The notes beneath the pieces were generated by a model, which worked only from the letters and a program-made list of their open reading frames with translations, was not told where the DNA came from and ran no database searches. A DNA stretch of 64,000 nucleotides from Permianibacter fluminis (GTDB lineage Bacteria; Pseudomonadota; Gammaproteobacteria; Enterobacterales; Permianibacteraceae): NCBI RefSeq assembly GCF_013179735.1, contig NZ_JABMEG010000001.1, positions 1,364,001 to 1,428,000 of the forward strand. The letters run 5' to 3'. The position numbers and the translations under genes are program-made. Every line of letters starts with the position of its first letter. The first letter of the stretch is position 1. Positions 8,723 through 17,646 of the stretch are shown one piece after another.

Positions 8723-11191
8723 ATGCGGCAATTCTTGATGTGGCTCAGTGCAGGCATTCTGCTTGCCGCTTGCAGCGGTGGTGGCAGTGGTGGCGATGGA
8801 GGTAGTGGTGGCACTCCCGCTACCGATTTGCAGCCGCCACAGATCAGCAACCGCGCACCTGCCCCCGGCGCTGTCCAGATTGTCCCGACCGCCGCCATTG
8901 TCGTCACGTTCAATGAAACCATTGACGGCAGCCAGGTCCAGGCCGCGCTGCGCGTTGCCGGACAGGATGTGGCCTTGCAATGGCAGATCAATGGCGCGGT
9001 GTTGAGCCTGCAACCACAGGATGCGGATCAGCTGTCCGGTGCAGCGGTGTTCACGCTGAGTGGTGTGCGCGATCGGGCCGGAAACGTTATGCCAGCCGCC
9101 GAGTGGTCCTGGACCTTGCAAACGATCGAGCCGGCATTTGGTTTGGCACAGCGGCCGGACAATACCAGTTGTGTGGCTCCCGCGAGTGCCGGCGGCAGCA
9201 GTTCGCTGGCGGTTGCCAAAGCCTTTCCGCAACTCCCGTTCATGGGCGGTCTGCTCGGGTTGTATCAGGCGCCCGGGGACAATGCTCGCTTCTATGCGGT
9301 GATCCAATCCGGTCGCATTCTGCGTTTTCAAAACAGTGTCAATGTCAGCCAGACCGAGACGGTGCTGGATATTGGCAATCGGGTAAACAGCAGCAACGAA
9401 TCAGGCTTGCTGGGCATTGCCTTTCATCCCAATTTTGCCAGCAATGGTTTTCTCTACGTCAACTATGTTGCCAACGCGCCGTTTGCATCGCGGGTGTCTC
9501 GCTTTACCGTGCGCCCGGATGGTTCAGGCTTTGATCCCGCCTCGGAACAAGTCTTGTTGGAAGTGCCAGCGACAGCGACACATCACAAAGCAGGCCAAAT
9601 TGCTTTTGGCCCGGATGGCTATCTCTACACATCGTTTGGTGATGATGAGTCGCCGGCAAACGGCCAACTCACCAGCACTCTGCACGGCAAAGTGATTCGG
9701 ATCAACGTCAATGCTGGCGCACCGTACACCATTCCGGCTGACAATCCTTTCGTCAATGGTGGTGGTCGGCCTGAGATCTTTGCTTATGGTTTCCGCAACC
9801 CCTGGCGATTCAGTTTTGATCGCGTCACCGGCACCTTCTGGGTTGCCGATGTCGGTGAGACTCAGTGGGAGGAGATTGACCAGGTGACTCGCGGCGGCAA
9901 CTACGGCTGGAGTGAGCTGGAAGGTGATCACTGTCGCAATGCCAGCAGCTGCAATCGCACGGGCAAGCAGGCGCCGGTTTTTGAATATTCACACGAACAG
10001 GGTTGCTCCATTATCGGCGGTGCCGTTTACCGAGGCTCCGCGCTCGCGGCGCTGCGCGGTACCTATGTCTACTCCGATTATTGTGCGGGCCATGTCTGGG
10101 GGCTGAACCGAACCGGCAGCGACTACCAGCAGACCGACTTTGGCGACATGCATCTGCAGCCGGTGGCGATCGCGGAGGACAATGCCGGTGAGTTGTACTT
10201 GCTGCAGATATGGCAGGGCGGTACCGGTGGTCAGATTTACAAAATCGTCGCCGGCTCCGGGCCGACCAGCAGCACCATTCCCACTCGATTGTCCGCGACC
10301 GGATGCGTTGCTGCCGATGCGCCACAGCAACCCGCGGCCGGCCTGCTGCCCTATACGGTCAATTCGCCATTGTGGTCGGACGGCGCGAGCAAGCAACGGT
10401 ATATGGCGTTGCCGAACACCAGCACCATGGCAGTCGACAGTGTTGGTGATTTGAGCCTGCCGGTCGGCACCATTCTGATGAAAAACTTTTCCCTCGATAA
10501 CCGCTTGGTGGAAACCCGGCTGCTGATGCATCACCAGGATGGTTGGTCAGGCTACAGCTATGAATGGCGCGATGATCAGTCGGATGCTGATCTGCTCGCC
10601 ACCGGTAAGGACAAGGTGGTCGGCACTATCACCTGGCACTTTCCGAGTCGCGAGGAGTGCTCGCAGTGTCATACCGCCGCTTCCGGCAATGCCCTGAGCC
10701 CGGAGACGCGCCAGCTTAATCGGGATTATCACTATACCGCCAGCAACGTCACCGATAACCAACTGAGAACACTGGAACACATTGGCGTATTCAGCACGCC
10801 GTTGAGCGTCAGTCAGCGCAGTGAAAAATTTGCTGATCTGAGTGACAGCTCGACGACGTTGGCCGAGCGCGCGCGGAGTTATTTGCACAGCAATTGCAGC
10901 CATTGTCATCGTCCCGGCGGCAACACACCGGTGCAACTGGACTTCCGTTACGAGACGCCGCTGGCGCAAACCCAGGTCTGTGATCAACCGCCGGCGCTCG
11001 GCTCACTGGGGCTTGCTGATGCGCGGCTGTTGGCGGTCGGCGCACCGGAGCGCTCGGTTTTGCTGGCGCGAATGCGCGCGCTGGATGCCAACCGGATGCC
11101 GCCACTCGGCAGCCATGTGGTTGACCAGCAAGCCATCACCGTGCTGACCGACTGGATACGCTCACTCAACAATTGCGCCAGTGCGCTGTGA
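8723..11191 (+). CDS. Lipoprotein fusing an Ig-like domain, a PQQ-type sugar-dehydrogenase propeller and a diheme cytochrome domain
   Basis: The 822-residue product has a lipobox (L-L-A-A-C, Cys17). A Big_5/SbsA Ig-like domain spans about residues 35-135. A glucose/sorbosone dehydrogenase beta-propeller spans about 155-510, with LLGIAFHPNFASNGFLYVNY and EIFAYGFRNPWRFSFD. The C-terminal region (about 530-822) carries two heme c motifs, CSQCH near residue 645 and CSHCH near 723. It matches the TIGR03806-type arrangement of uncharacterised diheme cytochromes. The protein would oxidise a sugar or alcohol at the cell surface and pass electrons internally to its own hemes. The substrate and the PQQ dependence are inferred, and no PQQ synthesis genes lie in the window. 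Confidence 0.8.
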   Translation: MRQFLMWLSAGILLAACSGGGSGGDGGSGGTPATDLQPPQISNRAPAPGAVQIVPTAAIVVTFNETIDGSQVQAALRVAGQDVALQWQINGAVLSLQPQDADQLSGAAVFTLSGVRDRAGNVMPAAEWSWTLQTIEPAFGLAQRPDNTSCVAPASAGGSSSLAVAKAFPQLPFMGGLLGLYQAPGDNARFYAVIQSGRILRFQNSVNVSQTETVLDIGNRVNSSNESGLLGIAFHPNFASNGFLYVNYVANAPFASRVSRFTVRPDGSGFDPASEQVLLEVPATATHHKAGQIAFGPDGYLYTSFGDDESPANGQLTSTLHGKVIRINVNAGAPYTIPADNPFVNGGGRPEIFAYGFRNPWRFSFDRVTGTFWVADVGETQWEEIDQVTRGGNYGWSELEGDHCRNASSCNRTGKQAPVFEYSHEQGCSIIGGAVYRGSALAALRGTYVYSDYCAGHVWGLNRTGSDYQQTDFGDMHLQPVAIAEDNAGELYLLQIWQGGTGGQIYKIVAGSGPTSSTIPTRLSATGCVAADAPQQPAAGLLPYTVNSPLWSDGASKQRYMALPNTSTMAVDSVGDLSLPVGTILMKNFSLDNRLVETRLLMHHQDGWSGYSYEWRDDQSDADLLATGKDKVVGTITWHFPSREECSQCHTAASGNALSPETRQLNRDYHYTASNVTDNQLRTLEHIGVFSTPLSVSQRSEKFADLSDSSTTLAERARSYLHSNCSHCHRPGGNTPVQLDFRYETPLAQTQVCDQPPALGSLGLADARLLAVGAPERSVLLARMRALDANRMPPLGSHVVDQQAITVLTDWIRSLNNCASAL

Positions 11192-11204
11192 CGGGCCACC
11201 GGAC

Positions 11205-11573
11205 ATGTTGCTCTACACCTTGTCAGTACAACGCCACTCGCTGGATTCCCCGCTATGCCAGCATGGTTTGGGTTTGCAGCCAATTGAAGTGACGTCGGAT
11301 AAACGGGTCTACCTCTCCAGCAATGACAGCCTGATGGTTGTGCTGGTCAGTGCCGAACCGCCGCCGGCCAAACATTGTCGCGGTCACGTGATGTACCCGG
11401 TCAGCAGCACGGCTGAAGTCGATCAGCTGTATCAGCGAGCGACTGCCGCCGGCGCCGTCGCCTTGATGGCGCCACGGCGAACGGCGCTCGGTTACTACTC
11501 GGCCTATCTGAATGATGACGATGGCTATTTGTGGGAAATCACCGCCAACAGCCGCTTGCTGGATTGCAATTGA
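11205..11573 (+). CDS. VOC (glyoxalase/bleomycin-resistance) family protein
   Basis: This 122-residue protein has the second-half VOC pattern GHVMYPVSSTAEVDQLYQRATAAGA followed by GYYSAYLNDDDGYLWEI, typical of glyoxalase-fold proteins. The N-terminal half is less canonical and lacks the usual F-Y segment after the first strand, so it may be divergent or shortened. The start at 11205 lies 13 bases after the preceding stop, and no strong Shine-Dalgarno is seen. The substrate is unknown. Confidence 0.7.
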   Translation: MLLYTLSVQRHSLDSPLCQHGLGLQPIEVTSDKRVYLSSNDSLMVVLVSAEPPPAKHCRGHVMYPVSSTAEVDQLYQRATAAGAVALMAPRRTALGYYSAYLNDDDGYLWEITANSRLLDCN

Positions 11574-11620
11574 TGACGGCACGGGTGCCGACGAACAGTC
11601 AGCGTTGCCAGGAGATCACG

Positions 11621-13468
11621 ATGTCCGCAGAACCGACACCAAAGTTGCCGCTGCTGAGCGGCAAAAATTACCGCTGGCTACTGGTGCTGGCGAGTCTTCC
11701 GGTCGGTATGGCCATGGCGGCGCCGACGGTGGGCAACTGCCCACTCTTTCCGGACGATGCAATTTTCAACACCCGAATTGATGATCAAAGCCGCTTTCCC
11801 ACCCACGCGATGAGTGCGACCTGGATTAACCAGGTGGGCGCCAACCGGCCGCTGCACCTGGATTGGGGCCGCAACGAAGATCAGCAGCAATGGCAGGACT
11901 ATTACGGCATTCCGTTCAATGTGATCGACGGCACTGCACAGAGCACGTTGTGGCCGGTGGTCAGTTTCGACATCACCGATCCGCGTGCCGGCAACGGCGA
12001 TGGTGAGCCGGGTGAAAGCGATTGCGCCGTTGCTGCCGGGGCGGGTTTCACCCTGCAGCGGGATTGCAGTCAGCTGGCGCCGTCGGCGCGGAAATTTCCG
12101 TTTCCGCTCGCCAATCTGATCAAGGCGGAATACGGCAGCTGTAACGATTCACAGCAGTGTGGTGATCGCCATGTTCTGATAGTCGAACAGGGCAGCTGCC
12201 GGCTCTGGGAAAGTTATTTCTCGTATCAGGTGGATCAGCAGTGGTATGCCTACTCCACTGCGGCCTGGCAGCTGGACTCCAATGCCATGCGCCCCGACGG
12301 CTGGACTTCCGGTGATGCCGCGGGTTTGCCGATTTTGCCCTTGCTGGTGCGCGTCGATGAAGCCGAGGCCGGGCTCATCGAACACGCCATACGGGTGACG
12401 TTCGATAACGCAGTGATCGATCGCGCCTATGTCTGGCCGGCCCGTCATTACGCCGGTGGCGCCAACGCCAATGCGATGCCGTTTGGCGCATTGTTGCGCC
12501 TGAAATCCGATACCCCGATTCCGGCCAACTGGAGTGTCGAAGCAAAAGCCATCGCGACGGCGATGAAGCGTTATGGCTTGTATGTCGCCGATATTGGCCA
12601 GAACCTGTTTGTCCAGGGTGAACCGAGCGCACGCTGGGATGAGGCAACTTGGGATCAGTTGCAAACGCTGCGGATGGCGCAGTTCGAGTTTGTTGACCTG
12701 TCGGGACTGCACGCTGAAGCCGGTTTTGATCCGGATTCGTTTGCCGTGCCGGGCAACACGCCGCCTCCGGCAAACACGCCGGCACCGGCATTGCTCGACC
12801 CGCTGCCGGCATCTATTGAATTGGTAAACGGCAGCGCCACGGTGACGCTGCACTGGCAAGCCCAGACCGGCGTGCGGGCCAATCGCTGGCAAGTGCTGGT
12901 CAACAATGTGCTGGTGCATGAAGAAACCATCGCCAGCGGTACTGACTTGCCGGCAGCAAGCTACAGTCATGTCGCCAGCACGTCGGGCTGGTTGGCGTTG
13001 AAGGTTCGCTTGTGTGCGGATCAACAGTGCAGCGATTCGGCGACACGTTCCGTGCTGGTACAGCGACCACTGCCCGCCGTGCCGACCATTGCGATGCTTG
13101 CCGCAAGTTACGATCGTGGCAGCAACAACAGTGTAACGGTGCCGGTCAATTGGCAATCGGCGGCGGCGCAGCGTGCCAGCACCGTGACGCTGCTGGTGAA
13201 TGGTGCGGTTGCAGTGGAGCGCGCCCTGAGTGCGGGCGACGGGCCGGTAAGCGGTGAGCTGGATTACCTGGCAAATCAGGATGCTGAATTGACCGTGCAG
13301 GTTCGCTTGTGCAATGAGCGCTGTGTCGAATCGACGCCGATGTCGACGCGTGTCACCAGCACGCCATCGACACCGGCCAGCAGCGAGAGCGGTGGCTCGG
13401 GTGCGGGTAGTCTCGGTGAACTGCTGGCGAGCCTGTTGTTGTGGCTGGGCTGTCGTCGGCGTCGCTGA
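11621..13468 (+). CDS. Secreted protein with a GlyGly-CTERM (rhombosortase) tail
   Basis: The 615-residue product begins at the ATG with GGAGA at 11611. It has an N-terminal signal sequence (hydrophobic about residues 23-37, cleavage likely after M-A-M-A). The first about 390 residues form an unrecognised domain with motifs FPDDAIFNTRIDD and PLHLDWGRN. Two Fn3/Ig-like stretches follow (about 420-580). The last residues read SGGSGAGSLGELLASLL and then WLGCRRRR: Gly-rich, a hydrophobic helix and a basic end. This is the tripartite GlyGly-CTERM signal cleaved by rhombosortase in bacteria with type II secretion. Surface delivery is inferred; no rhombosortase gene is in the window. Confidence 0.75.
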   Translation: MSAEPTPKLPLLSGKNYRWLLVLASLPVGMAMAAPTVGNCPLFPDDAIFNTRIDDQSRFPTHAMSATWINQVGANRPLHLDWGRNEDQQQWQDYYGIPFNVIDGTAQSTLWPVVSFDITDPRAGNGDGEPGESDCAVAAGAGFTLQRDCSQLAPSARKFPFPLANLIKAEYGSCNDSQQCGDRHVLIVEQGSCRLWESYFSYQVDQQWYAYSTAAWQLDSNAMRPDGWTSGDAAGLPILPLLVRVDEAEAGLIEHAIRVTFDNAVIDRAYVWPARHYAGGANANAMPFGALLRLKSDTPIPANWSVEAKAIATAMKRYGLYVADIGQNLFVQGEPSARWDEATWDQLQTLRMAQFEFVDLSGLHAEAGFDPDSFAVPGNTPPPANTPAPALLDPLPASIELVNGSATVTLHWQAQTGVRANRWQVLVNNVLVHEETIASGTDLPAASYSHVASTSGWLALKVRLCADQQCSDSATRSVLVQRPLPAVPTIAMLAASYDRGSNNSVTVPVNWQSAAAQRASTVTLLVNGAVAVERALSAGDGPVSGELDYLANQDAELTVQVRLCNERCVESTPMSTRVTSTPSTPASSESGGSGAGSLGELLASLLLWLGCRRRR

Positions 13469-13513
13469 GGCGCGAGCACCTCACTGCACGATGGCGAATC
13501 GCCGACTGAGGAT

Positions 13514-14320
13514 TCAGGCGGCATCATGGTGTCGATGTTTCTGATACAGAAACTCCAGCAGCTTGGCCCTTAGCTGGTGATAGCGTGGCTGTTCGGCCAG
13601 TGCAAGCCGGTCGCGTGGTCTCGGCAAATCCACGGTCAGGATGTCGCCGATGCGGGCGGCCGGACCGTTGGTCATCATGACCACGCGATCGGACAACAAA
13701 ATGGCTTCATCGACGTCGTGGGTGACCATCACGACCGTCGAACCGGTGCCGGCAACGATGCGCAGCAGTTCGTCCTGCAGATGGGCGCGGGTCAGCGCAT
13801 CGAGCGCACCGAACGGTTCATCCATCAGCAATACCTGCGGCTCCATGGCCAATGCCCGGGCAATGCCGACCCGCTGTTTCATGCCGCCGGAAATTTCCTG
13901 CGGCAGTTTGCTTGCGGCGGCGGACAAGCCAACCAGTGCCAGGGCTTGCTCGGTGCGCTGCCGGAGTTGCGCTTTCTTTTCTTTGCCACCGAACACCCGC
14001 TCGACGGCCAGATAGACATTGTCAAAGCAGCTGAGCCAGGGCAGCAGCGAATGGTTCTGGAACACCACCGCCCGCTCAGGCCGCGGCCCGGCCACCTCGC
14101 GGTTGTTGCAGATCACCACACCGCTGCTCGGCAGCGTCAGTCCGGCCAGCAAATTCAGCAACGTCGACTTGCCGCAGCCGGAGTGGCCGATCAGGGAAAC
14201 GAATTCGCCTTTGGCAATCGCCAGATTAATCTGGTCGAGTGCCTGAAAACGACCCTGACGACCACTGAACACCATGTCGACCTGCTCGACGCTGATGAAT
14301 TTTGCCTTTCCGTTGCTCAT
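13514..14320 (-). CDS. nrtD: Nitrate/nitrite ABC transporter ATP-binding protein
   Basis: This 268-residue ABC ATPase has Walker A (GHSGCGKSTLLN), a Q-loop (VVFQNHSLLPW), the signature (ISGGMKQRVGIARA), Walker B (VLLMDEPFGALD) and the switch His (MVTHDVDEA). The sequence style matches the NrtC/NrtD/NasD group (TIGR01184), without the C-terminal substrate-binding-like domain of NrtC. The ATG at 14320 is preceded by GAGG. It is the last gene of a leftward unit with the permease and binding protein and powers nitrate or nitrite import. It converges with the GlyGly-CTERM gene, with only 45 bases between stops. Confidence 0.88.
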   Translation of the reverse strand: MSNGKAKFISVEQVDMVFSGRQGRFQALDQINLAIAKGEFVSLIGHSGCGKSTLLNLLAGLTLPSSGVVICNNREVAGPRPERAVVFQNHSLLPWLSCFDNVYLAVERVFGGKEKKAQLRQRTEQALALVGLSAAASKLPQEISGGMKQRVGIARALAMEPQVLLMDEPFGALDALTRAHLQDELLRIVAGTGSTVVMVTHDVDEAILLSDRVVMMTNGPAARIGDILTVDLPRPRDRLALAEQPRYHQLRAKLLEFLYQKHRHHDAA

Positions 14321-14384
14321 GTGCCGGCCTCGGTGATGGTGGAACGGTAACGGTTGTTCAGCAAAGCAAGTGCTGTGACATTTT

Positions 14385-15344
14385 TCAGTGGTAGCTGAAG
14401 CGCCGTGCCAACAGCACCAGGCTCTGCTCCAGCGCAAAGCCGATGCCGCCGACGACAAAAATGGCGATGATGATGTGGGCAACGTTCAGGTTGTTCCATT
14501 CATCCCAAACCCAGAAGCCGATGCCGACGCCGCCGGTCAGCATTTCGGCGGCGACAATTACCAGCCAGGCGACGCCAATCGACAAGCGAATACCGGTCAG
14601 CAGATACGGCAGCACGGCAGGAAACAAAATGTGGGTAAACACTTTCCACTCGCTGAGATTGAGCACGCGCGCCACATTCAGATAATCCTGCGGTACGCTG
14701 CGCACGCCCAGCGCGGTGTTGATCAAAATGGGCCACAGGCTGGAAATGAAAATCACCCAGATCGACGCTGGCTGCGCTTTCTGGAATACCAGCAGACCTA
14801 TCGGTAACCAGGCCAGTGGTGATACCGGTCGCAGCAAATGAATGATCGGCGCCAGCATGCCGTTGATGAAAGCGAACCGGCCAATCAGAAAGCCCAGCGG
14901 AATGCCCACGCCGGCCGCCAGACCAAAGCCCAGCCCGACCCGGCCGAGCGAATACAGAATGTTCCAGCCGATGCCCTGATCGTTCGGACCATTGTCATAG
15001 AACGGATCGGCAAACAACGCGGCGGCCGCCTGCCAGGTTGCCAGCGGGCCGGGCAACTCCGGGCGCAACTGTGCCAGCCAGGTCCAGATCATCAGCAGCA
15101 GTGCAAGGCCAAGCAGTGGCGGCAATAGCAACTGCGTCAGCGCGCGCAAACGTTCGCGATTGACCTGTGCACGCAGGGCAAACTCCGCTTCGTGTTTGGC
15201 CAGCACTGCGGCCCGAAGTGTCGCCTGCTCCGTGCGCTGCTGGCGTTGCCGATGCGTTTGCTCGACGCCGGGATCTGGCGTGTTTGGTGCTGTTGATATT
15301 GATGCCACTGCCGGCACCGCGCTCAACTGTCTTGCCGTATTCAT
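14385..15344 (-). CDS. nrtB: Nitrate ABC transporter permease
   Basis: The 319-residue protein starts with ATG overlapping the stop of the binding-protein gene (ATGA at 15341-15344). The N-terminal about 75 residues are polar and Gln/Arg-rich, followed by six predicted membrane segments. The EAA loop is seen around VPQDYLNVARVLNLSEW...LPYLLTGIR. The NrtB-like part includes LRPVSPLAWLPIGLL and a C-terminal segment with GFWVWDEWNNLN. It forms the channel of the nitrate importer with the adjacent ATPase and binding protein. The polar N-terminal extension is longer than in typical family members. Confidence 0.88.
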   Translation of the reverse strand: MNTARQLSAVPAVASISTAPNTPDPGVEQTHRQRQQRTEQATLRAAVLAKHEAEFALRAQVNRERLRALTQLLLPPLLGLALLLMIWTWLAQLRPELPGPLATWQAAAALFADPFYDNGPNDQGIGWNILYSLGRVGLGFGLAAGVGIPLGFLIGRFAFINGMLAPIIHLLRPVSPLAWLPIGLLVFQKAQPASIWVIFISSLWPILINTALGVRSVPQDYLNVARVLNLSEWKVFTHILFPAVLPYLLTGIRLSIGVAWLVIVAAEMLTGGVGIGFWVWDEWNNLNVAHIIIAIFVVGGIGFALEQSLVLLARRFSYH

Positions 15345-16735
15345 GCCGCCACACCTTGCGCGCTGTTGAGGCTGAAGCTGGCAGCGTAACGGGCCGGCTC
15401 CTTGCCATCCCAGATCTTGCCGTCGATCAGCTTGCTGCTGCGCAGGACGTCGCTGGGTACCGGGACTTTCGCTGCGGCTGCCGCTTGCTTGTAAATCGCG
15501 ATCTGGTTGATCTGACTGGCGACGGACAGATAATCCGGCTCGCTGCTCAGCAGACCCCAGCGTCGGTGCTGGGTGAGAAACCACATGCCGTCGGACAAAT
15601 ACGGAAACGTCACCTGACCGTCGTTGTAGAACTTCATGTAGTTCGGATCCTGCCAGCGCCGGCCGATGCCATTGTCGTACTGGCCGAGAAAGCGCGACTC
15701 GATCACCTCGGCCGGCGCGTTGACATAGGCTTTGCCGGCAATCAATTTGGCCACGGTCGCGCGGTTGCGCGGATCGTCGATAAACCGCGATGCTTCCAGC
15801 AAGGCGGCAGTGAGTGCCCGCGCGGTGTTGGGATGCTGCTGGACAAACGCCGCCGTGCAGCCGAGCACCTTCTCCGGATGATCGGTCCAGATGTCTTGCG
15901 AGGTGGCGAGCGTGAAACCGATTTTGTCGAAGATGGCGCGGGCATTCCACGGCTCGCCAACACAGAAGCCGTCCATGTTACCGACCCGCATGTTGGCGAC
16001 CATTTGTGGCGGCGGCACCACAATGGTTTTGACATCCTGAAACGGATGCACGCCGATGCTGGCCAGATAGTAATACAGCCACATCGCATGGGTGCCGGTC
16101 GGAAAGGTCTGGGCAAAGGTGTATTCGCGCGGATTTTTCTGAATGTGTTTGGCCAGCGACTCGCCATCACGCACGCCTTGCTCATTCAGCTGGTTCGACA
16201 GGGTTATCGCCTGACCGTTGTGATTCAGGTTCATCAGCACGGCCATGTCTTTCTTGCTGCCACCAATGCCCAGATGCACGCCGTACACGAGTCCGTATAA
16301 GACGTGCGCGGCATCCAGCTCGCCATTCACCAGCTTGTCGCGTACGGCGGCCCATGATGCCTCCTTGTTCGGCACAATCTCGATGCCATATTTTTTGTCA
16401 AAGCCCATTTGCGAGGCGACGATCACCGACGCGCAATCAGTCAGCGGAATAAAGCCAACCTGTACCCGGGTCTTCTCCGGCTTGTCGCTGCCTGCGGCCC
16501 AGGCTTGTCGCTGCGGCAACCAGCCGGCAACGGCGAGAGCGCTGGCGGCCAGCGCCAACTGTTTGCCAAACAGGCGCCGACCGCCGTTGATGACATCGGC
16601 GCTGATCCCCGCATCAGCGATCGCTGGCACGCTGGTGACATCGCCTGTTGGCGATGATTCATTGGCGGCGGTGCTATCACTTGTTGCGGCGGTAGTGGCG
16701 GGTTCGGCAGCAGTCTTCAGCAGGGCGACAGTCAT
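15341..16735 (-). CDS. nrtA: Nitrate ABC transporter substrate-binding protein with Tat-like signal
   Basis: The 464-residue product begins at the ATG at 16735 with GGAGA just upstream. A 50-residue Ala/Ser/Thr-rich N-terminus precedes a twin-arginine-like signal (GRRLFGKQLALAASAL). The mature part matches NrtA/NasF/CmpA proteins: VGFIPLTDCASVIVA, a segment with MRVGNMDGFCVGEPWNARAI, and HPEKVLGCTAAFVQQHPN. It binds nitrate or nitrite in the periplasm for the downstream permease and ATPase. The presence of an export signal argues that it is not the cytoplasmic sensor NasS. Expression is probably controlled by the leader terminator at 16755-16802. Confidence 0.88.
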   Translation of the reverse strand: MTVALLKTAAEPATTAATSDSTAANESSPTGDVTSVPAIADAGISADVINGGRRLFGKQLALAASALAVAGWLPQRQAWAAGSDKPEKTRVQVGFIPLTDCASVIVASQMGFDKKYGIEIVPNKEASWAAVRDKLVNGELDAAHVLYGLVYGVHLGIGGSKKDMAVLMNLNHNGQAITLSNQLNEQGVRDGESLAKHIQKNPREYTFAQTFPTGTHAMWLYYYLASIGVHPFQDVKTIVVPPPQMVANMRVGNMDGFCVGEPWNARAIFDKIGFTLATSQDIWTDHPEKVLGCTAAFVQQHPNTARALTAALLEASRFIDDPRNRATVAKLIAGKAYVNAPAEVIESRFLGQYDNGIGRRWQDPNYMKFYNDGQVTFPYLSDGMWFLTQHRRWGLLSSEPDYLSVASQINQIAIYKQAAAAAKVPVPSDVLRSSKLIDGKIWDGKEPARYAASFSLNSAQGVAA

Positions 16736-16754
16736 GGCATTCTCCAAAAATGAA

Positions 16755-16802
16755 AACGGCGTCCGATGTCCTGCACGTTGCTGCAGGGCATGGGACGCCG
16801 TT
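16755..16802 (-). terminator. Leader attenuator in front of nrtA (NasT-type candidate)
   Basis: On the minus strand a 10-bp stem (AACGGCGTCC / GGACGCCGTT) encloses a further hairpin, CCTGCA / TGCAGG with a 6-base loop, and is followed by TTTTCATTTTT. It ends 19 bases before the nrtA start, so it would stop transcription before the gene unless overridden. NasT, an RNA-binding ANTAR antiterminator, is encoded immediately upstream. The hexaloop inside a terminator arm is the feature ANTAR proteins recognise, although the loop bases here (GCAACG) do not match the A1/G4 consensus. Confidence 0.75.
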
Positions 16803-17079
16803 GTCCGAACTGATGAGGAAAATTCAACTTTGCACAATGAAGAGAGCAAAGCGCATGCCAGCAAACCCGATTTCAGCCGATGCGCGCTTTGCGGCCGGCG
16901 TACTGTGGATTGCAGCGGCATGACGACGGCATTTCGGCAAACTCTGCGCACCGCCGTGAAGCAGCTTGCACCATTTCGCGGCCCCAGATTGATCGCGGCG
17001 ATGCCTGTTGCCGTAACTTCGCTTGTGGCAGTGACTGTGCCTGTGACTGTGACGTATCGCTGCTACTGTGATGACGTTG
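16803..17079 (-). other. Structured 5' leader of the nrt operon
   Basis: This stretch lies between nasT and the nrtA attenuator and has no gene. On the minus strand, arms at 16880-16892 and 16846-16856 pair (GCAAAGCGCGCAT with ATGCGCTTTGC, two bases bulged) around a 23-base loop. It could be the upstream hairpin of a two-hairpin antiterminator or an alternative structure. A sigma-54-like sequence lies at 17028-17041. Confidence 0.5.
17028..17041 (-). promoter_or_regulatory. Possible sigma-54 promoter for the nrt leader
   Basis: On the minus strand the sequence GGCACAGTCACTGC has the invariant GG-N10-GC spacing of -24/-12 promoters and the GGCAC core. It lies about 290 bases before nrtA. Nitrogen-assimilation genes are often NtrC/sigma-54 controlled, which makes this plausible but unproven. 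Confidence 0.3.
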
Positions 17080-17646
17080 TCACGACTGCCAACGCTTCAG
17101 CAGGTCGCTGGCCACTTCGGCGAGCGAGCGGCGGTTGCGCATGGCTCTATCGCGCAACTTGCGATAGGCCGTTTCTTCATTCAAGCCATCGCGCGCCATT
17201 AGCAGGCCCTTGGCAGTCGCCACCGATTGCCTCTCGTGTTGTTGCTGGGTGATGGCGTCAAGTTCGGTCAAGCGCTGCTGGTCCTGGCGGAAACGGGCGG
17301 CGGCGATACGCATGATCGGTGGCAATTTGCTGGCATCAATGCCTTCTACCGAGTAAATGCTGACGCCGGCCGCCATCGCCGCGCTGATGCTGGCATCGGA
17401 ATCGTCGTTGCTGAACATCAACATCGGCCGGGGCGCATGGCTGTTGACCACACACAGTGATTCCAGCACATCGCGTGATGGCGAGGCGGTGTCGATCAAG
17501 ATCAGATCCGGTTGAAAATCGGCAACCCGGCGCAGCAAACCGATCGCGCCTTCCATTTCCTGCACCGATTCAATACCCGCCTGCCGCAGTGCGGCGACCA
17601 CCGGATCGATGCGGTCGTTGCTGTCTGCCACCACCAGCACTCGCAT
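17080..17646 (-). CDS. nasT: NasT-type ANTAR response regulator (antiterminator of nitrate assimilation genes)
   Basis: The 188-residue protein has a receiver-like domain (about residues 1-120, beginning MRVLVVADSND and with LILIDTASPSRD) and a C-terminal ANTAR RNA-binding domain (about 128-185, AKGLLMARDGLNEETAYRKLRDRAM). This is the NasT architecture: it binds leader RNA hairpins and prevents termination when nitrate or nitrite releases it from the sensor NasS. No nasS is present next to it, so the sensor must be elsewhere or replaced. It sits between the two transcription units that carry look-alike attenuators, which strongly suggests control of both. Confidence 0.88.
   Translation of the reverse strand: MRVLVVADSNDRIDPVVAALRQAGIESVQEMEGAIGLLRRVADFQPDLILIDTASPSRDVLESLCVVNSHAPRPMLMFSNDDSDASISAAMAAGVSIYSVEGIDASKLPPIMRIAAARFRQDQQRLTELDAITQQQHERQSVATAKGLLMARDGLNEETAYRKLRDRAMRNRRSLAEVASDLLKRWQS

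Noticed and set aside
15167-16300. 377-residue plus-strand frame across nrtB and nrtA
   Set aside because: It lies antisense to strongly supported nitrate transporter genes and has no family motif or ribosome-binding site.
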